Shown here piece by piece: positions 8,573 to 17,342 of a stretch of 64,000 bases of DNA. This DNA comes from JABGQS01 sp963666505 (GTDB lineage Bacteria > Bacillota > Clostridia > Christensenellales > SZUA-584). How positions within the stretch are numbered: position 1 is the first letter of the stretch; each line of letters opens with the position of its first letter. The notes beneath the pieces are model-generated. The model was not told the DNA's origin, made no database searches, and worked only from the letters and a program-made list of their open reading frames with translations. Position numbers and translations under genes: made by a program. The DNA is taken from positions 1 through 64,000 of the forward strand of contig CAXXXL010000001.1 in assembly GCA_963666505.2 (NCBI GenBank), written 5' to 3'.

Positions 8573-10447
8573 TTAAAGCCGCACAGGAATAAGCGCGCTG
8601 TAATCTTCAGCCGTACCATTATCAAAACAGCATTCAATTAACTGGCGACCAAGCGGATCAAGTTCGTCAAGATTATATTTGCCTAGTTCGCTCTTGAAGA
8701 ATGCATCCAATTGTTCTGCGCCTTGCTGATACCCTTCCTCGCCCACATCTTGCTGAAGGTTCGTCTCTAAGAGGCCTCTGCTAATATATGTGCCATCAAC
8801 TTTCATGGACTCAAGTGCATACCCAAGCAGATGACATTTGCTTTCAATCAGTTGCTCGGGTGCAAACTTCGCACTGCCGCGACGTGCCATATATTCACGT
8901 GTAATCCACTGTGGCATAAACCCGACTCTGTAAGCACCAATATGTTGGTTTGGTATCAGTACATATCTCGTATTACTCGCTGTGACGAACTGCTTTAGTA
9001 GGAGATTAGCTTGCGTAGTCATCTTGCCTGTTGCGAAAGGCCAATACGACCCCACACCTTCGCTGCTCATGCTTTTTGCACCGACGATGCTTGGGTTGTC
9101 AAAACCACGCGGCGCGACGAGACGCCACAACCAGGCAAGGCCCGGAGGTAGAATATGCAACATGCCTAAAATACCGATTGAAGGTGTATTCCTCGTACAC
9201 GGCGGAGTACGAACACCAAAGCTGCGCACATCAATCTCTACCGAATTATTTACCACACCCGGAACATGATTTCGTGGCATTATAACGCGCGGGTTCGGGC
9301 ACGGCTTTCCCGATGCATCCAGAGTATGCTCCCAGATGAGGCATGTGGAATCAGGTGTTCCCTGAATATTGAAAAAAATAAGCGGTTCTTTTGGGTGAAT
9401 ACACAATTCTTCGTACATGGGTGAAGTACCGTATTTAATTAGATGGTTCATACGGAGAAACCATCCGTTTTCAGCATCCTTTATAACCAGTTTGCCGCTA
9501 TTGTTTTGGATATCAGGGTGGCATAGTGCCATGTCATCTGTAACAGGGCGAAGCGTGCAAGTCTCCTTAATCAATAAATAATCTCTGGACTTAGTTACAA
9601 TATTTTCACCGATAAGTACATGGCCGTCCGGTTCTTTATGCATAGGCTCGATCATTTCGCTCTTGCCGCCACCACTTGCTCCTTCATGCATAATTGTTAT
9701 GATGTTGTCATATGGCGTAATCACTTGCACGCTTGATGCATGCGCGGTAACCCAACCTTCTTTTTCGCCCACTTCGAGCAGTACGCCATACACGCCTTTT
9801 TTAGCACTCGGTCCAGGGTATAGATTATACGAAAACAGCTCGTGCACGTCTCCGCAGCGGTTATGTACCACTATCTGTCGACCATTAAAGTGCGTATGGC
9901 GGAATGGTGGAGCAACAAAAATTATTGCTTGTGGTTCATAGTCTTTTGCAACCTGGCTTATCGGTATAAAGCCTTGAATATCTGCAAGTGCTGCAGCAAA
10001 GAATCCGGCATTTTTGGGACCGATTACAAGTGCAGGATAGCCTATTTCGCTGTCACCAGCAATAAAAGGCATAACAAGGAGATCCTGCTTTGCCAGCTAT
10101 GCGAAAGTGGCATCGCGCACCGCATCAAAACGTTCACCAAACTCATCTTCATATTTCTTTTTGTCTGTCTCTTTTTCATCTGCTACAAGTAGACAATCCG
10201 GATCACGCCGACGCATATATTCTTCAATATAGTTAATCACGATACCGTTATTGCACTTTGTTACAATTACTTCCCGCAAATAACCAATACCATCAATGTC
10301 ATATCCAACCTCAAAACAACCATCCTTTGCTTCACCAACCGCAAATTCAAATAAATCTTTTCGCGTTTCAGCAACCGAGATACTTTTGCCCGAATCCAGC
10401 AAAGCATGAACTCTTGATGGTAATTTCCATTTTTTATAATCAATCAT
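8573..10447 (-). pseudogene. DUF4914 protein interrupted by one in-frame TAG
   Basis: Two same-frame segments make one DUF4914 protein (PEPCK-like nucleotide-binding fold, function not established) of about 624 residues. The first begins at ATG 10447 after AAGGGAG and ends RDATFA. The TAG at 10097-10099 is followed without a frame change by LAKQDLLVMPFIAGD and the rest, including a P-loop-like EGASGGGKSEM. A TGG tryptophan would fit at this place, so a single G-to-A change explains the stop. Reinitiation at ATG 10072 could make a 499-residue fragment. Confidence 0.82.
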
Positions 10448-10710
10448 AACATTCTCCCTTGTACATAAATTAATATCGTGTATAGCGCGATAATACCATG
10501 CTTTTATCAAATTTACAATCGCTTTTGATCGTTTAGAGTGTCTCTTTTGGAATACTCAATCAAAGGGTTGCATATACAAGCAAGCTTCTATAAAATAAAA
10601 GAAACAAATCAAAATTATTTATTGTTTTATCGACTAGATATGTTTGTCTGTTTTGCGTATATTTCATAATATAGAAACATCGAAAATGTTTTTGAATTGG
10701 GAAAAGAGAT

Positions 10711-11931
10711 ATGATACGTTTTTTGGAAAGAATTCAATTAGTAGGAGTAAGATGGATATATTTGATTCTGGGCATACTAATAATGCTGTGCTTAGGAACT
10801 GTGTATTCTTGGAGTGTGTTCAGATTGTCTGTCGAAAACCACTATGGAACTAGTTCATTTGAAAGCGGGATACCCTACTTCACCTCGCTGTTTTTTTATG
10901 CTCTTTCGATGCTAGTATCTGGGAAATATCTTGAAAAATTTAAACCTAGTATACTTATGGTGGTTGGCGGTCTGATCGTGTCGGTTGGATGGATTTTATC
11001 CTCGCTTGCACCAAATATTTATATGCTCTCAATCACCTACGGGCTAGTTATGGGTACAGGCGTGGGTGTGGTTTATGGTGTAATATTATCACTGGTAGCA
11101 AAATGGTTCCCGGAAAAGGTGGGTTTTGCGGTTGGATTTACACTTATCGGTTTTGGACTTTCGCCTGTTGTGACAGCGCCAATTGCCAATTATCTAGTAG
11201 AAAGCAACGGCGTTTTAAATGCATTTTTAATATTAGGAATTTCTTTTGCTATAATACTAACATCACTTTCCTTGCCAATGAAGTATCCTAGCCGTTCTCT
11301 TAGCTTAGAAGTAACCGGTGACAAAAACAATACGATAAACATCAAAACAATTAAAATGATAAAATCTAAAAATTTTATTGGCCTGTATTTAAGTTTTCTT
11401 TTCGGAACAATAATTGGATTAACAATTATCAGCATCTCTGGGAGTGTTGGAATCGCATTGATATCTCTATCCGCAAATCAAGTTGCATTAGCAATATCTA
11501 TCTTTGCTCTTTTTAACGGAATCGGCAGGCCGCTTTTTGGTTGGATTACTGACAAGTTTTCTTATAAGAATTCAATGCTTATTTCTTATTTATTAATGAT
11601 AATTGCTGCAATATTAATGCTAACTGCTATTAGCGGGGAGACGATTAAATACTTCATAGCTTTCTCAATTTTCTGGCTTAATTTAGGAGGTTGGTTATCG
11701 ATAGCCCCTGCTTCAACTTTTAAGTTATTCGGATCAAAAAATTATAGCCAGAATTATGGTGTTGTTTTCACTGCTTACGGCATTGGAGCTATAATAGGAG
11801 TCTCTATATCCGGATTACTACTTGATATATTCAATAACCATTACTTAATTTACTATTTCATAATAATTATTTGTATATGTGGTTTATTCTCTTCTCAATT
11901 ATTGATAAAGAAACAGTCGGTTTCGATATAA
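10711..11931 (+). CDS. MFS transporter, oxalate/formate-antiporter type
   Basis: A 406-residue membrane protein with about 12 hydrophobic segments. The start (GILIMLCLGTVYSWSVF) and the loop after the fourth helix (GVVYGVILSLVAKWFPEKVG) are typical of the oxalate/formate antiporter (OFA) group of the major facilitator superfamily. Substrate is probably a small organic anion but cannot be assigned. ATG 10711 is the only start consistent with the family's N-terminus; a clear ribosome site is not obvious. A second OFA-type gene lies at 13669-14943 on the other strand, with a flavin oxidoreductase between. Confidence 0.85.
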   Translation: MIRFLERIQLVGVRWIYLILGILIMLCLGTVYSWSVFRLSVENHYGTSSFESGIPYFTSLFFYALSMLVSGKYLEKFKPSILMVVGGLIVSVGWILSSLAPNIYMLSITYGLVMGTGVGVVYGVILSLVAKWFPEKVGFAVGFTLIGFGLSPVVTAPIANYLVESNGVLNAFLILGISFAIILTSLSLPMKYPSRSLSLEVTGDKNNTINIKTIKMIKSKNFIGLYLSFLFGTIIGLTIISISGSVGIALISLSANQVALAISIFALFNGIGRPLFGWITDKFSYKNSMLISYLLMIIAAILMLTAISGETIKYFIAFSIFWLNLGGWLSIAPASTFKLFGSKNYSQNYGVVFTAYGIGAIIGVSISGLLLDIFNNHYLIYYFIIIICICGLFSSQLLIKKQSVSI

Positions 11932-12252
11932 TAGGAGCATCCCTTTAGAGCTGTAGTGTTGATTCCCACCAGACTTTTTTATTTGGATATTATATACCTA
12001 TAAATAGATTTTAAAATAAATAAATTTAAATGATATTAAAATCAAGTTATATATTCTGAATAGTGTAACTGGTAAACTAAACTAGACGACTTATGGAATA
12101 ACTGTGGCGCGCTCTTAGAAATTAAAACAACTCCATAGTTAATAAATCGGGGGAAGTCCGCTTTACACATCTTTTTATTGCTATTTTTTTATAAGAATTT
12201 ATACTATTATTAAGACATCAAAATGTATTTTTTGAAGCAAAGGAGAAAATAT
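11932..12252. other. Intergenic region before the flavin oxidoreductase
   Basis: AT-rich, no gene seen. It contains one copy of a 19-bp sequence (12063-12081) that recurs exactly, inverted, at 18423-18441. Confidence 0.5.
12063..12081 (+). promoter_or_regulatory. Putative operator, 19-bp repeated site copy A
   Basis: GTGTAACTGGTAAACTAAA; its exact reverse complement is at 18423-18441, and a related palindrome is at 15138-15154. It lies about 170 bp before the flavin oxidoreductase gene. The half-sites resemble those bound by TetR-type repressors, which is inference. Confidence 0.4.
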
Positions 12253-13437
12253 ATGCTTTTTACACCTTTTAGTATTGGAAATCTAGAGCTCCCCAATAGA
12301 TTTGTGCGTTCTGCTACTGCAGATATTGAACTGTCATTTATAAAGGAAGTCCGTAAACAAACATTAGATAAATATAAAAATTTAGCCATAAATGACATTG
12401 GAATGATCATTTCAGGCGATATTCCTGTAGTGGATATTGATATGATTGAAAAAAAGCACTATGATTATAAACACATAAGGATTGGTAAAGTAAATTTAAT
12501 ATCTGACTGTGTTCATAGTAATTTCAATGACGGCAAAATTATTGCACAATTGTCCACTGAAAACATCTATTTTATACCGTCAGAGTATGACAGCCCCTGG
12601 GGCAGTGAAGGGATGCATATATGCAGTCTTGAAGAGATTCAGTTTATTGAAGAATGTTTTGTCAAAACTGCTTTGCATATGAAATCTGAAGGTTTTGATG
12701 GCATACAGCTTCATTCAGCACATGGTGGATTCTTGTCATTATTCTTGTCTCCATATTCAAATCACAGGAAAGATGCTTATGGAGGAAATCCCAAGAACAG
12801 GTGCAGACTGGTTACAAATATTATTAGGGGAATCAAGAGAGAGGAACCTGACTTCCCGGTGCTAATAAAAATAAACGCTCACGAGTATTTACCCCAGGGT
12901 ATGGACAGGGAATCCCTTCAAGAGACTATCAACTGTTTGGAAGTTGCAGGCGTGGATGCAATTGAGTACTCAGGCGGTCTTTGGGAAGCCATGTCTCTTA
13001 GTGACGAAGAACTGGGGTTCCCCGCCGTTCCATCTCTTGAGGCTCATACAAAAATGGATTCAACTGACAGGCAGTCTTATTTTAGAAAATATATAGAGGG
13101 CATCAAAACAAACATTCCCGTCATACTTGTAGGCGGTAATCGAAATATGGAGCTTATGGAAGGGATCATTACTAAAGGAACAGCTGATTTGATTGCTTTG
13201 TGCAGGCCACTTATCTGTGAACCGGATCTAATAAAAAAGTGGAAGTATAATCCCTCATATAAGCCAGCATGTATAAGCTGCAACGCATGTATCTACGATA
13301 TGTTTGTTCACCCATGGGAAGATAAATCAAGTGGTATCCATTGCATGTACAGTTTGAGTAGAACTTCAAAAGTATGGAAGGACAGATATATAGATGGTTT
13401 GAGTTGGCTGAAAAATTGGAAAAATGAAAATGTGTGA
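12253..13437 (+). CDS. NADH:flavin oxidoreductase / old yellow enzyme homologue
   Basis: A 394-residue FMN-dependent TIM-barrel enzyme that would reduce activated alkenes or act on related unsaturated compounds. Visible motifs are FTPFSIGNLELPNRFVRSATA at the start, QLHSAHGGFLSLFLSPYSN in the middle, and a Cys set CISCNAC plus a later Cys (IHCMY). That set resembles the 4Fe-4S ligands of dienoyl-CoA-reductase-like members, but the C-terminal FAD/NADH domain of those enzymes is missing, so it is a single-domain form. ATG 12253 follows AAAGGAG; the upstream in-frame ATG at 12223 has no such site. It sits between two OFA-type transporters. Confidence 0.88.
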   Translation: MLFTPFSIGNLELPNRFVRSATADIELSFIKEVRKQTLDKYKNLAINDIGMIISGDIPVVDIDMIEKKHYDYKHIRIGKVNLISDCVHSNFNDGKIIAQLSTENIYFIPSEYDSPWGSEGMHICSLEEIQFIEECFVKTALHMKSEGFDGIQLHSAHGGFLSLFLSPYSNHRKDAYGGNPKNRCRLVTNIIRGIKREEPDFPVLIKINAHEYLPQGMDRESLQETINCLEVAGVDAIEYSGGLWEAMSLSDEELGFPAVPSLEAHTKMDSTDRQSYFRKYIEGIKTNIPVILVGGNRNMELMEGIITKGTADLIALCRPLICEPDLIKKWKYNPSYKPACISCNACIYDMFVHPWEDKSSGIHCMYSLSRTSKVWKDRYIDGLSWLKNWKNENV

Positions 13438-13668
13438 TTTCATTTTACAATAGACATCAGACTTGATACTATGTGCAGTAAGTTGCTAGGCGGTGAGAAA
13501 AATTTCAAAATAGTTCATAATATCAGTCTAAATAAAAACATTTCCTGCGTGAAAACTCAAAGGGAATAAACAATCTGATGAAAATATTTATTATTTGTAT
13601 ATATTATAAAAATTGCTTTCTAACCCAGCCAAGAATCTGTTTACAAAATATCATAATAATACTGGCCA

Positions 13669-14943
13669 CTATCTTACTTTGAATTTTGAACGTAATACAT
13701 ATAAAAGAATAATCCCGACGATAGTAGTTCCTCCAGCTATTAAAAAGGCCGGGATAAAAGAACCGGTAATATCCCAAAGCCATGACCCCATAAATCCTGT
13801 TATAGCGCCGACTGCGAATGCGCTGAATACCATACCATAATTCACACCCAGATATTTCGCTCCGACTTTTGAAGCTACGATTACTGGGAACAATGCGAAA
13901 GTAGTGGCATAGCCTAATCCTAACAAGATTGAGAATATTATCAGCAACGAAAAGCTCACCGCTACCCACGGTAGTGCTAAGAACACAGCTGCTTGTATTA
14001 TATAGATCACAATCATTACCTTAATTGAGCCAATGCGATCAGCAAGATATCCTACAATAGGTCTTCCAAGACCGTTGGACAAAGAATAAGCTGAAATAGC
14101 AGTTGCAGCAACAGCTGGGGCCAAATTTAGTTTTACTTCTCCAAATGCCGTTATAAGACCGATTGCAGTAAGACCTCCGCCGATTACCATTGCTAATGCT
14201 AACCATAAAATATAGAAAACAGGCATTTTTAAAAACACCTTCGGAAGAATTTCTTCGGGTACATCAGCTGGATTTAGAGTTTTTCTGTCTTTGGCTTTGA
14301 ATAGTTTTTGTGCTTCGAAACCGACAGGAGTGGGTTTTAGCATCCTCGCTCCGATAAATGCTACAACAGCGACGAACACAGCTAATAAAAAGAACGTACC
14401 ATCAGTTCCCAAATGTTCTATCATTGTTTTTTTAAGAGGCGCAAAAACTACCGCAGCAAGTCCAAACCCCATGACAGACGTAGATACTGCAAAACCGGGC
14501 CGGTCAGCGTACCATTTTCGAGCAGTTGGCGCAATGCATGAATATGTAAGACCGCATGCCAAACCTACTATCAAACCGTAAGAAAAACTCAGCCAGCCTG
14601 GATAAGGTAAATAATGGATAAGTCCCGAAAGACCGTAACCGAGAAAGAAAGTTAAAGCTCCTGCCGTCGCTACTTTGCGCGGGCCTACCCTATCCTGAAG
14701 CCACCCCGCAGGTATCATGGAAACGGCAAATGTGATTATCATAACGGTAAAAGGCAGATTAGCTTGAGCTGCGGTCCATCCCCATTGTTCTTTCAGCGGA
14801 ATTACGAAAGAACCCCAGGCATAACTCATTCCGCCCATAAGCGATAAAAGAAAGCCACCGAAAAGAACGATCCATCTTCTTTTTAATAAATTTAGTGGAT
14901 CTGCTAATTTTCCATTATTGATTTTGTTTTTTGATATACTCAT
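13669..14943 (-). CDS. MFS transporter, oxalate/formate-antiporter type
   Basis: A 424-residue carrier with about 12 membrane segments of the OFA group. Typical pieces are FGGFLLSLMGGMSYAWGSF and IPLKEQWGW, then WLQDRVGPRK and a Cys-containing CGLTYSCIAPTARKWYADRPGFA. It is only distantly similar to the carrier at 10711, so it is not a recent duplicate. The start is ATG 14943. It is convergent with the flavin oxidoreductase. About 190 bp upstream is a palindrome (15138-15154) that could be an operator. Confidence 0.87.
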   Translation of the reverse strand: MSISKNKINNGKLADPLNLLKRRWIVLFGGFLLSLMGGMSYAWGSFVIPLKEQWGWTAAQANLPFTVMIITFAVSMIPAGWLQDRVGPRKVATAGALTFFLGYGLSGLIHYLPYPGWLSFSYGLIVGLACGLTYSCIAPTARKWYADRPGFAVSTSVMGFGLAAVVFAPLKKTMIEHLGTDGTFFLLAVFVAVVAFIGARMLKPTPVGFEAQKLFKAKDRKTLNPADVPEEILPKVFLKMPVFYILWLALAMVIGGGLTAIGLITAFGEVKLNLAPAVAATAISAYSLSNGLGRPIVGYLADRIGSIKVMIVIYIIQAAVFLALPWVAVSFSLLIIFSILLGLGYATTFALFPVIVASKVGAKYLGVNYGMVFSAFAVGAITGFMGSWLWDITGSFIPAFLIAGGTTIVGIILLYVLRSKFKVR

Positions 14944-15137
14944 AAAAGTACCCTTTCATTATCAGAGATAAATAAAAAACGCAGTTTTACAATAGGTTTC
15001 AAGGTTCTTAACTGTATTGTGTTTAAAAATTATTGGATTTACTTTTTGAATATATTTACCCTTGGTGATATTTTTATAATATATGAAGTATTCTTATTAT
15101 GTCAATACAAACTATAAACAGTTTTTTTACACTAGCC

Positions 15138-15154
15138 TTGTAAACTGGTTACAA
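15138..15154. promoter_or_regulatory. Palindromic operator-like site
   Basis: TTGTAAACTGGTTACAA has 6-bp inverted arms (TTGTAA/TTACAA). Its core resembles the two exact 19-bp copies at 12063 and 18423. It lies upstream of the leftward MFS gene. Confidence 0.45.
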
Positions 15155-15271
15155 AGAAAACAATCAGTATGAAACTTTCGGTTTCAATATTACTGATGGC
15201 TGAAACTAGCAAAAATTATTAAATTTGAAATACTGTTTATTCGGCATTAATTATTTGGATACTTAAACTAA

Positions 15272-15394
15272 GATAGCAGTACATTGCCGAAAGTATTGTC
15301 TAAACTGCGGCAGCATGGAATATTGGATATTAAAAATACTAAGTTCATTTTACATGAGCCAGAGAAAATATTTGATATAGCGGATGGTATCTAG
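15272..15394 (+). pseudogene. CRP/FNR-family regulator, C-terminal remnant
   Basis: An open stretch with no start encodes SSTLPKVLSKLRQHGILDIK, then NTKFILHEPEKIFDIADGI and a TAG. This matches the end of the helix-turn-helix domain of CRP/FNR regulators (recognition helix, then GiIdi...kiiI.d...L..ia). The effector domain is missing and the sequence immediately before 15272 does not continue it. Confidence 0.5.
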
Positions 15395-15445
15395 GATTTG
15401 AATTGGGCAGGAACACCTCAGTGGAGTTTTAGTTTAAAAAATTTG

Positions 15446-15473
15446 TTGCATATATCGTGTGAGCATGTATAAT
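15446..15473 (+). promoter_or_regulatory. Promoter of the toxin-antitoxin operon
   Basis: TTGCAT (15446-15451), 16-bp spacer, TATAAT (15468-15473), 48 bp before the antitoxin start. Confidence 0.6.
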
Positions 15474-15520
15474 AATAGTATGGGTTGGAAAGTTTGAAAG
15501 TTGGAAAGAAGGTGCGGTTT

Positions 15521-15796
15521 ATGCTTATAGATTTAAAAAGCAAGTCTCAGGTAACGATACCTGCTGCAATAATTAAAAGAATGAATTTAAAAACAGGGGA
15601 TAAATTCAATATTGAGGAGAAACAAGGTAAAATATTATTGACCCCGGTTGTAGTTATTCCTAAGGATCAAGCATGGTTCTATTCGGAACAGTGGCAAAAG
15701 GAAGAAAAACAGGTTTCAAAAGAGATTGCGGAAGGAAAAGTAAATGTAGCGAAAAGCAAAAAAGATTTATATGATGATCTAGGGCTAGATGAATGA
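15521..15796 (+). CDS. AbrB/MazE-type antitoxin
   Basis: A 91-residue protein with an N-terminal SpoVT/AbrB swapped-hairpin DNA-binding domain (IDLKSKSQVTIPAAI, then MNLKTGDKFNIEE) and a charged C-terminal tail (residues about 60-91) of the kind that wraps and neutralises a toxin. It would also repress its own operon. ATG 15521 after GAAGGTG is preferred because the AbrB fold begins at once; an upstream in-frame start at 15485 would add an odd leader. It overlaps the toxin by 4 bp (ATGA). Confidence 0.87.
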   Translation: MLIDLKSKSQVTIPAAIIKRMNLKTGDKFNIEEKQGKILLTPVVVIPKDQAWFYSEQWQKEEKQVSKEIAEGKVNVAKSKKDLYDDLGLDE

Positions 15797-16059
15797 TAGC
15801 TATTAAGTATTCGTCTTTATTCAAAAAGAAAGTAAAGCTTTTGGATCAAAAAACCAAGAAAACATTGAAAGCCAAACTGGAGCTCATGTTAGAGAATCCG
15901 AAGCATCCGTCATTGCGAACAAAGAAGATTCAAGGCACAGAAGGTATATTTGAAGCGAGTATAAATATGTCGGTCAGAATGACATTTGAGTACGATGCAG
16001 AAGGAAATTTAATTTTAAGAAATATTGGCGAACATGATAAAACGTTAAGCAATCCATAG
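15793..16059 (+). CDS. RelE/ParE-superfamily toxin
   Basis: An 88-residue basic protein of the RelE/YafQ fold: SSLFKKKVKLLDQKTKKTL helix pair, LRTKKIQGTEGIFEASINM strands and a C-terminal RNIGEHDKTL. GEHD.L near the end is typical of YafQ/mRNA-interferase-like toxins, which cut mRNA in the ribosome. The start overlaps the antitoxin stop, indicating coupled translation, and a terminator follows. An AbrB-type antitoxin with a RelE-fold toxin is a known hybrid arrangement. Confidence 0.85.
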   Translation: MIAIKYSSLFKKKVKLLDQKTKKTLKAKLELMLENPKHPSLRTKKIQGTEGIFEASINMSVRMTFEYDAEGNLILRNIGEHDKTLSNP

Positions 16060-16101
16060 CTTATATTTAAGATTAGGCATTTACCATTAGCAAAAACTCC
16101 C

Positions 16102-16131
16102 AAGACTCAGCTTTATGCTGAATCTTTTTTT
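16102..16131 (+). terminator. Rho-independent terminator after the toxin
   Basis: AAGACTCAGC and GCTGAATCTT pair (one mismatch) around a TTTAT loop, followed by a T run. Confidence 0.75.
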
Positions 16132-16159
16132 ATTCGCGTTATTTTAGAGATATGACGGT

Positions 16160-16250
16160 GGCTCCTGATGTGGCTCTATAATGGCTGAAATATGGCTCCT
16201 ATAATGGCTCATTAACGGTAATATGGCTCAATTAGTGGCTCAATAAAATG
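16160..16250. repeat. Cluster of TGGCTC direct repeats
   Basis: TGGCTC occurs six times in about 90 bp (with one TGGCTG variant), often as ATAATGGCTC or ATATGGCTC, just before the ORF at 16264. A second cluster, with both TGGCTC and its complement GAGCCA, lies at 27160-27240, also beside mobile-element genes. Iteron-like, but the period is irregular. Confidence 0.55.
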
Positions 16251-16263
16251 AAAGGAAAATATA

Positions 16264-16497
16264 ATGAACAAAGAAAAAAACGAAAAAGAAGGAACAAACA
16301 ACATTAGCAAACCGAACGCTCCCATGATAGGAGCAAATGGCAACATATTTGCTCAGATGGGTATAGCAAATAGAGCGCTGAGAGAAAGCGGCCAAAGTGA
16401 CAAGATAAGCGAAATGAACGCAAGGGTCATGAATTCAGACTCTGCTCAGCACCATGCTTTTCAGCTATCGCAAGTATCTCTCTTGCCTGCTCATTAA
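16264..16497 (+). pseudogene. Chimeric small ORF: integrative-element protein fused to duplicated phage DNA
   Basis: The first 58 or so residues (NAPMIGANGNIFAQMGIANR and ALRESGQSDKISEM) resemble a small hypothetical protein common in clostridial integrative elements. Its expected ending is missing. From about 16440 the ORF runs antisense through DNA that matches 38097-38340 almost exactly, so residues after NSDS are meaningless. A deletion or recombination fused the two. The start ATG 16264 follows AAAGGAAAATATA. Confidence 0.65.
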
Positions 16498-16686
16498 GAT
16501 CCTTACCCACTTATCTTCACCGCTTTCTGTCCGGTATACTTCTCCCATCTGTCTGTTATCACATCTGCGTACTTAGGGTCTAGTTCCATCATGTAACATG
16601 CCCGGCCCAATTCTTCGCAAGCTATCAGCGTTGTACCGCTGCCCCCGAAGAAGTCAATAACTATATCACCTTTCCTGCTGCTGTTT
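16440..16686 (-). pseudogene. Duplicated fragment of terminase small subunit and ParB-methyltransferase genes
   Basis: About 245 bp nearly identical to 38097-38340, in the same orientation: the start of the P27-type terminase small-subunit gene overlapping the end of the ParB-methyltransferase gene (GGSGTTLIACEELGRACYMM on the minus strand). Only a few bases differ. This shows that a second copy of that element once lay here. Confidence 0.85.
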
Positions 16687-16687
16687 C

Positions 16688-16810
16688 GACAGAGATATTA
16701 CACCGAAAGAAAGAGATGATGTTATAGACAAAGCGCTTGAGGAATGGTTTAAACTACATCCAAGAAAATCAAATATTCCATATGTAAAACAGAATGATAT
16801 AGAAAGATAA
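16688..16810 (+). pseudogene. Orphan C-terminal coding tail
   Basis: Open from the duplication junction, it encodes DRDITPKERDDVIDKALEEW, then FKLHPRKSNIPYVKQ and a TAA. There is no start codon. The amphipathic, charged sequence looks like real protein but I do not recognise the family. It was cut by the same event that placed the 16440-16686 fragment here. Confidence 0.45.
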
Positions 16811-16836
16811 TCTTGTTTTACAGATTCAAATTAAAG

Positions 16837-16865
16837 TTGCACAGTAAACTAATATGTGGTACAAT
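16837..16865 (+). promoter_or_regulatory. Promoter of the MarR / iron-sulfur protein operon
   Basis: TTGCAC (16837-16842), 17-bp spacer, TACAAT (16860-16865). Immediately downstream, ATAGT and ACTAT half-sites (about 16869-16888) form an imperfect inverted repeat suited to MarR autorepression. Confidence 0.6.
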
Positions 16866-16902
16866 CAATAGTATACCAACAAACTATTTAACGAGGTGTA
16901 CT

Positions 16903-17340
16903 ATGGATGTAGCAAAAACAGGGCACATATTGAGAATGATAATCTCAAATATCAATAACGCAATATCAGAAAAAGTTGAGCCCTATGGCATAAAGGGCGG
17001 TCAGTTTGAGTACTTCCTTTTTATATACCAAAATGAAGGCATTAATCAAAATCAGCTAGCAAAGATTAAAAACGTTGGTAAAGCTAGTGTTACAAAAGCT
17101 GTTAGAATTCTTGAAGAAAACAACTTTGTATATAGAAATGTTGACGAAAATGACAAACGTAACTATAAGCTATATGCAAGTGAGCAGGGAAAGAAATACG
17201 TCAGCTCTATGCTTGAACAAAGAAAAGAGATGGAACAGGTTATCTTTGAGGACTTTTCAGATGATGAAAAGGATACACTAGTAGAGTTGCTCTCACGAAT
17301 GCTGGTAAATACTGAAAAACTATTAAGAAAAAGGATATAG
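16903..17340 (+). CDS. MarR-family transcriptional regulator
   Basis: A 145-residue winged-helix repressor. The DNA-binding region reads GINQNQLAKIKNVGKASVTKAVRILEENNF with the wing VYRNVDENDKRNYKLYA (D..DKR..K), diagnostic for MarR. N- and C-terminal helices give the dimer interface. ATG 16903 follows ACGAGGTG; the in-frame ATG at 16813 lies upstream of the promoter, so it is excluded. Two bases separate it from the iron-sulfur protein gene, which it probably controls. Confidence 0.9.
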   Translation: MDVAKTGHILRMIISNINNAISEKVEPYGIKGGQFEYFLFIYQNEGINQNQLAKIKNVGKASVTKAVRILEENNFVYRNVDENDKRNYKLYASEQGKKYVSSMLEQRKEMEQVIFEDFSDDEKDTLVELLSRMLVNTEKLLRKRI

Positions 17341-17342
17341 AT

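Larger units (their letters stand above)
14944..15520. other. Intergenic region with operator-like palindrome and regulator remnant
   Basis: AT-rich. Holds the palindrome at 15138-15154, the CRP/FNR-like remnant at 15272-15394 and the promoter of the toxin-antitoxin pair. Nothing else recognised. Confidence 0.5.

Noticed and set aside
8982..9941. Plus-strand ORFs of 84-95 codons across the DUF4914 gene
   Set aside because: They are reverse-strand shadows of a recognised coding sequence, with no ribosome sites and compositions unlike real proteins.
16160..16250. CRISPR array
   Set aside because: The repeats are only six bases with irregular spacing and no cas genes lie nearby; nothing else in the window has regular direct repeats of 25-40 bp.
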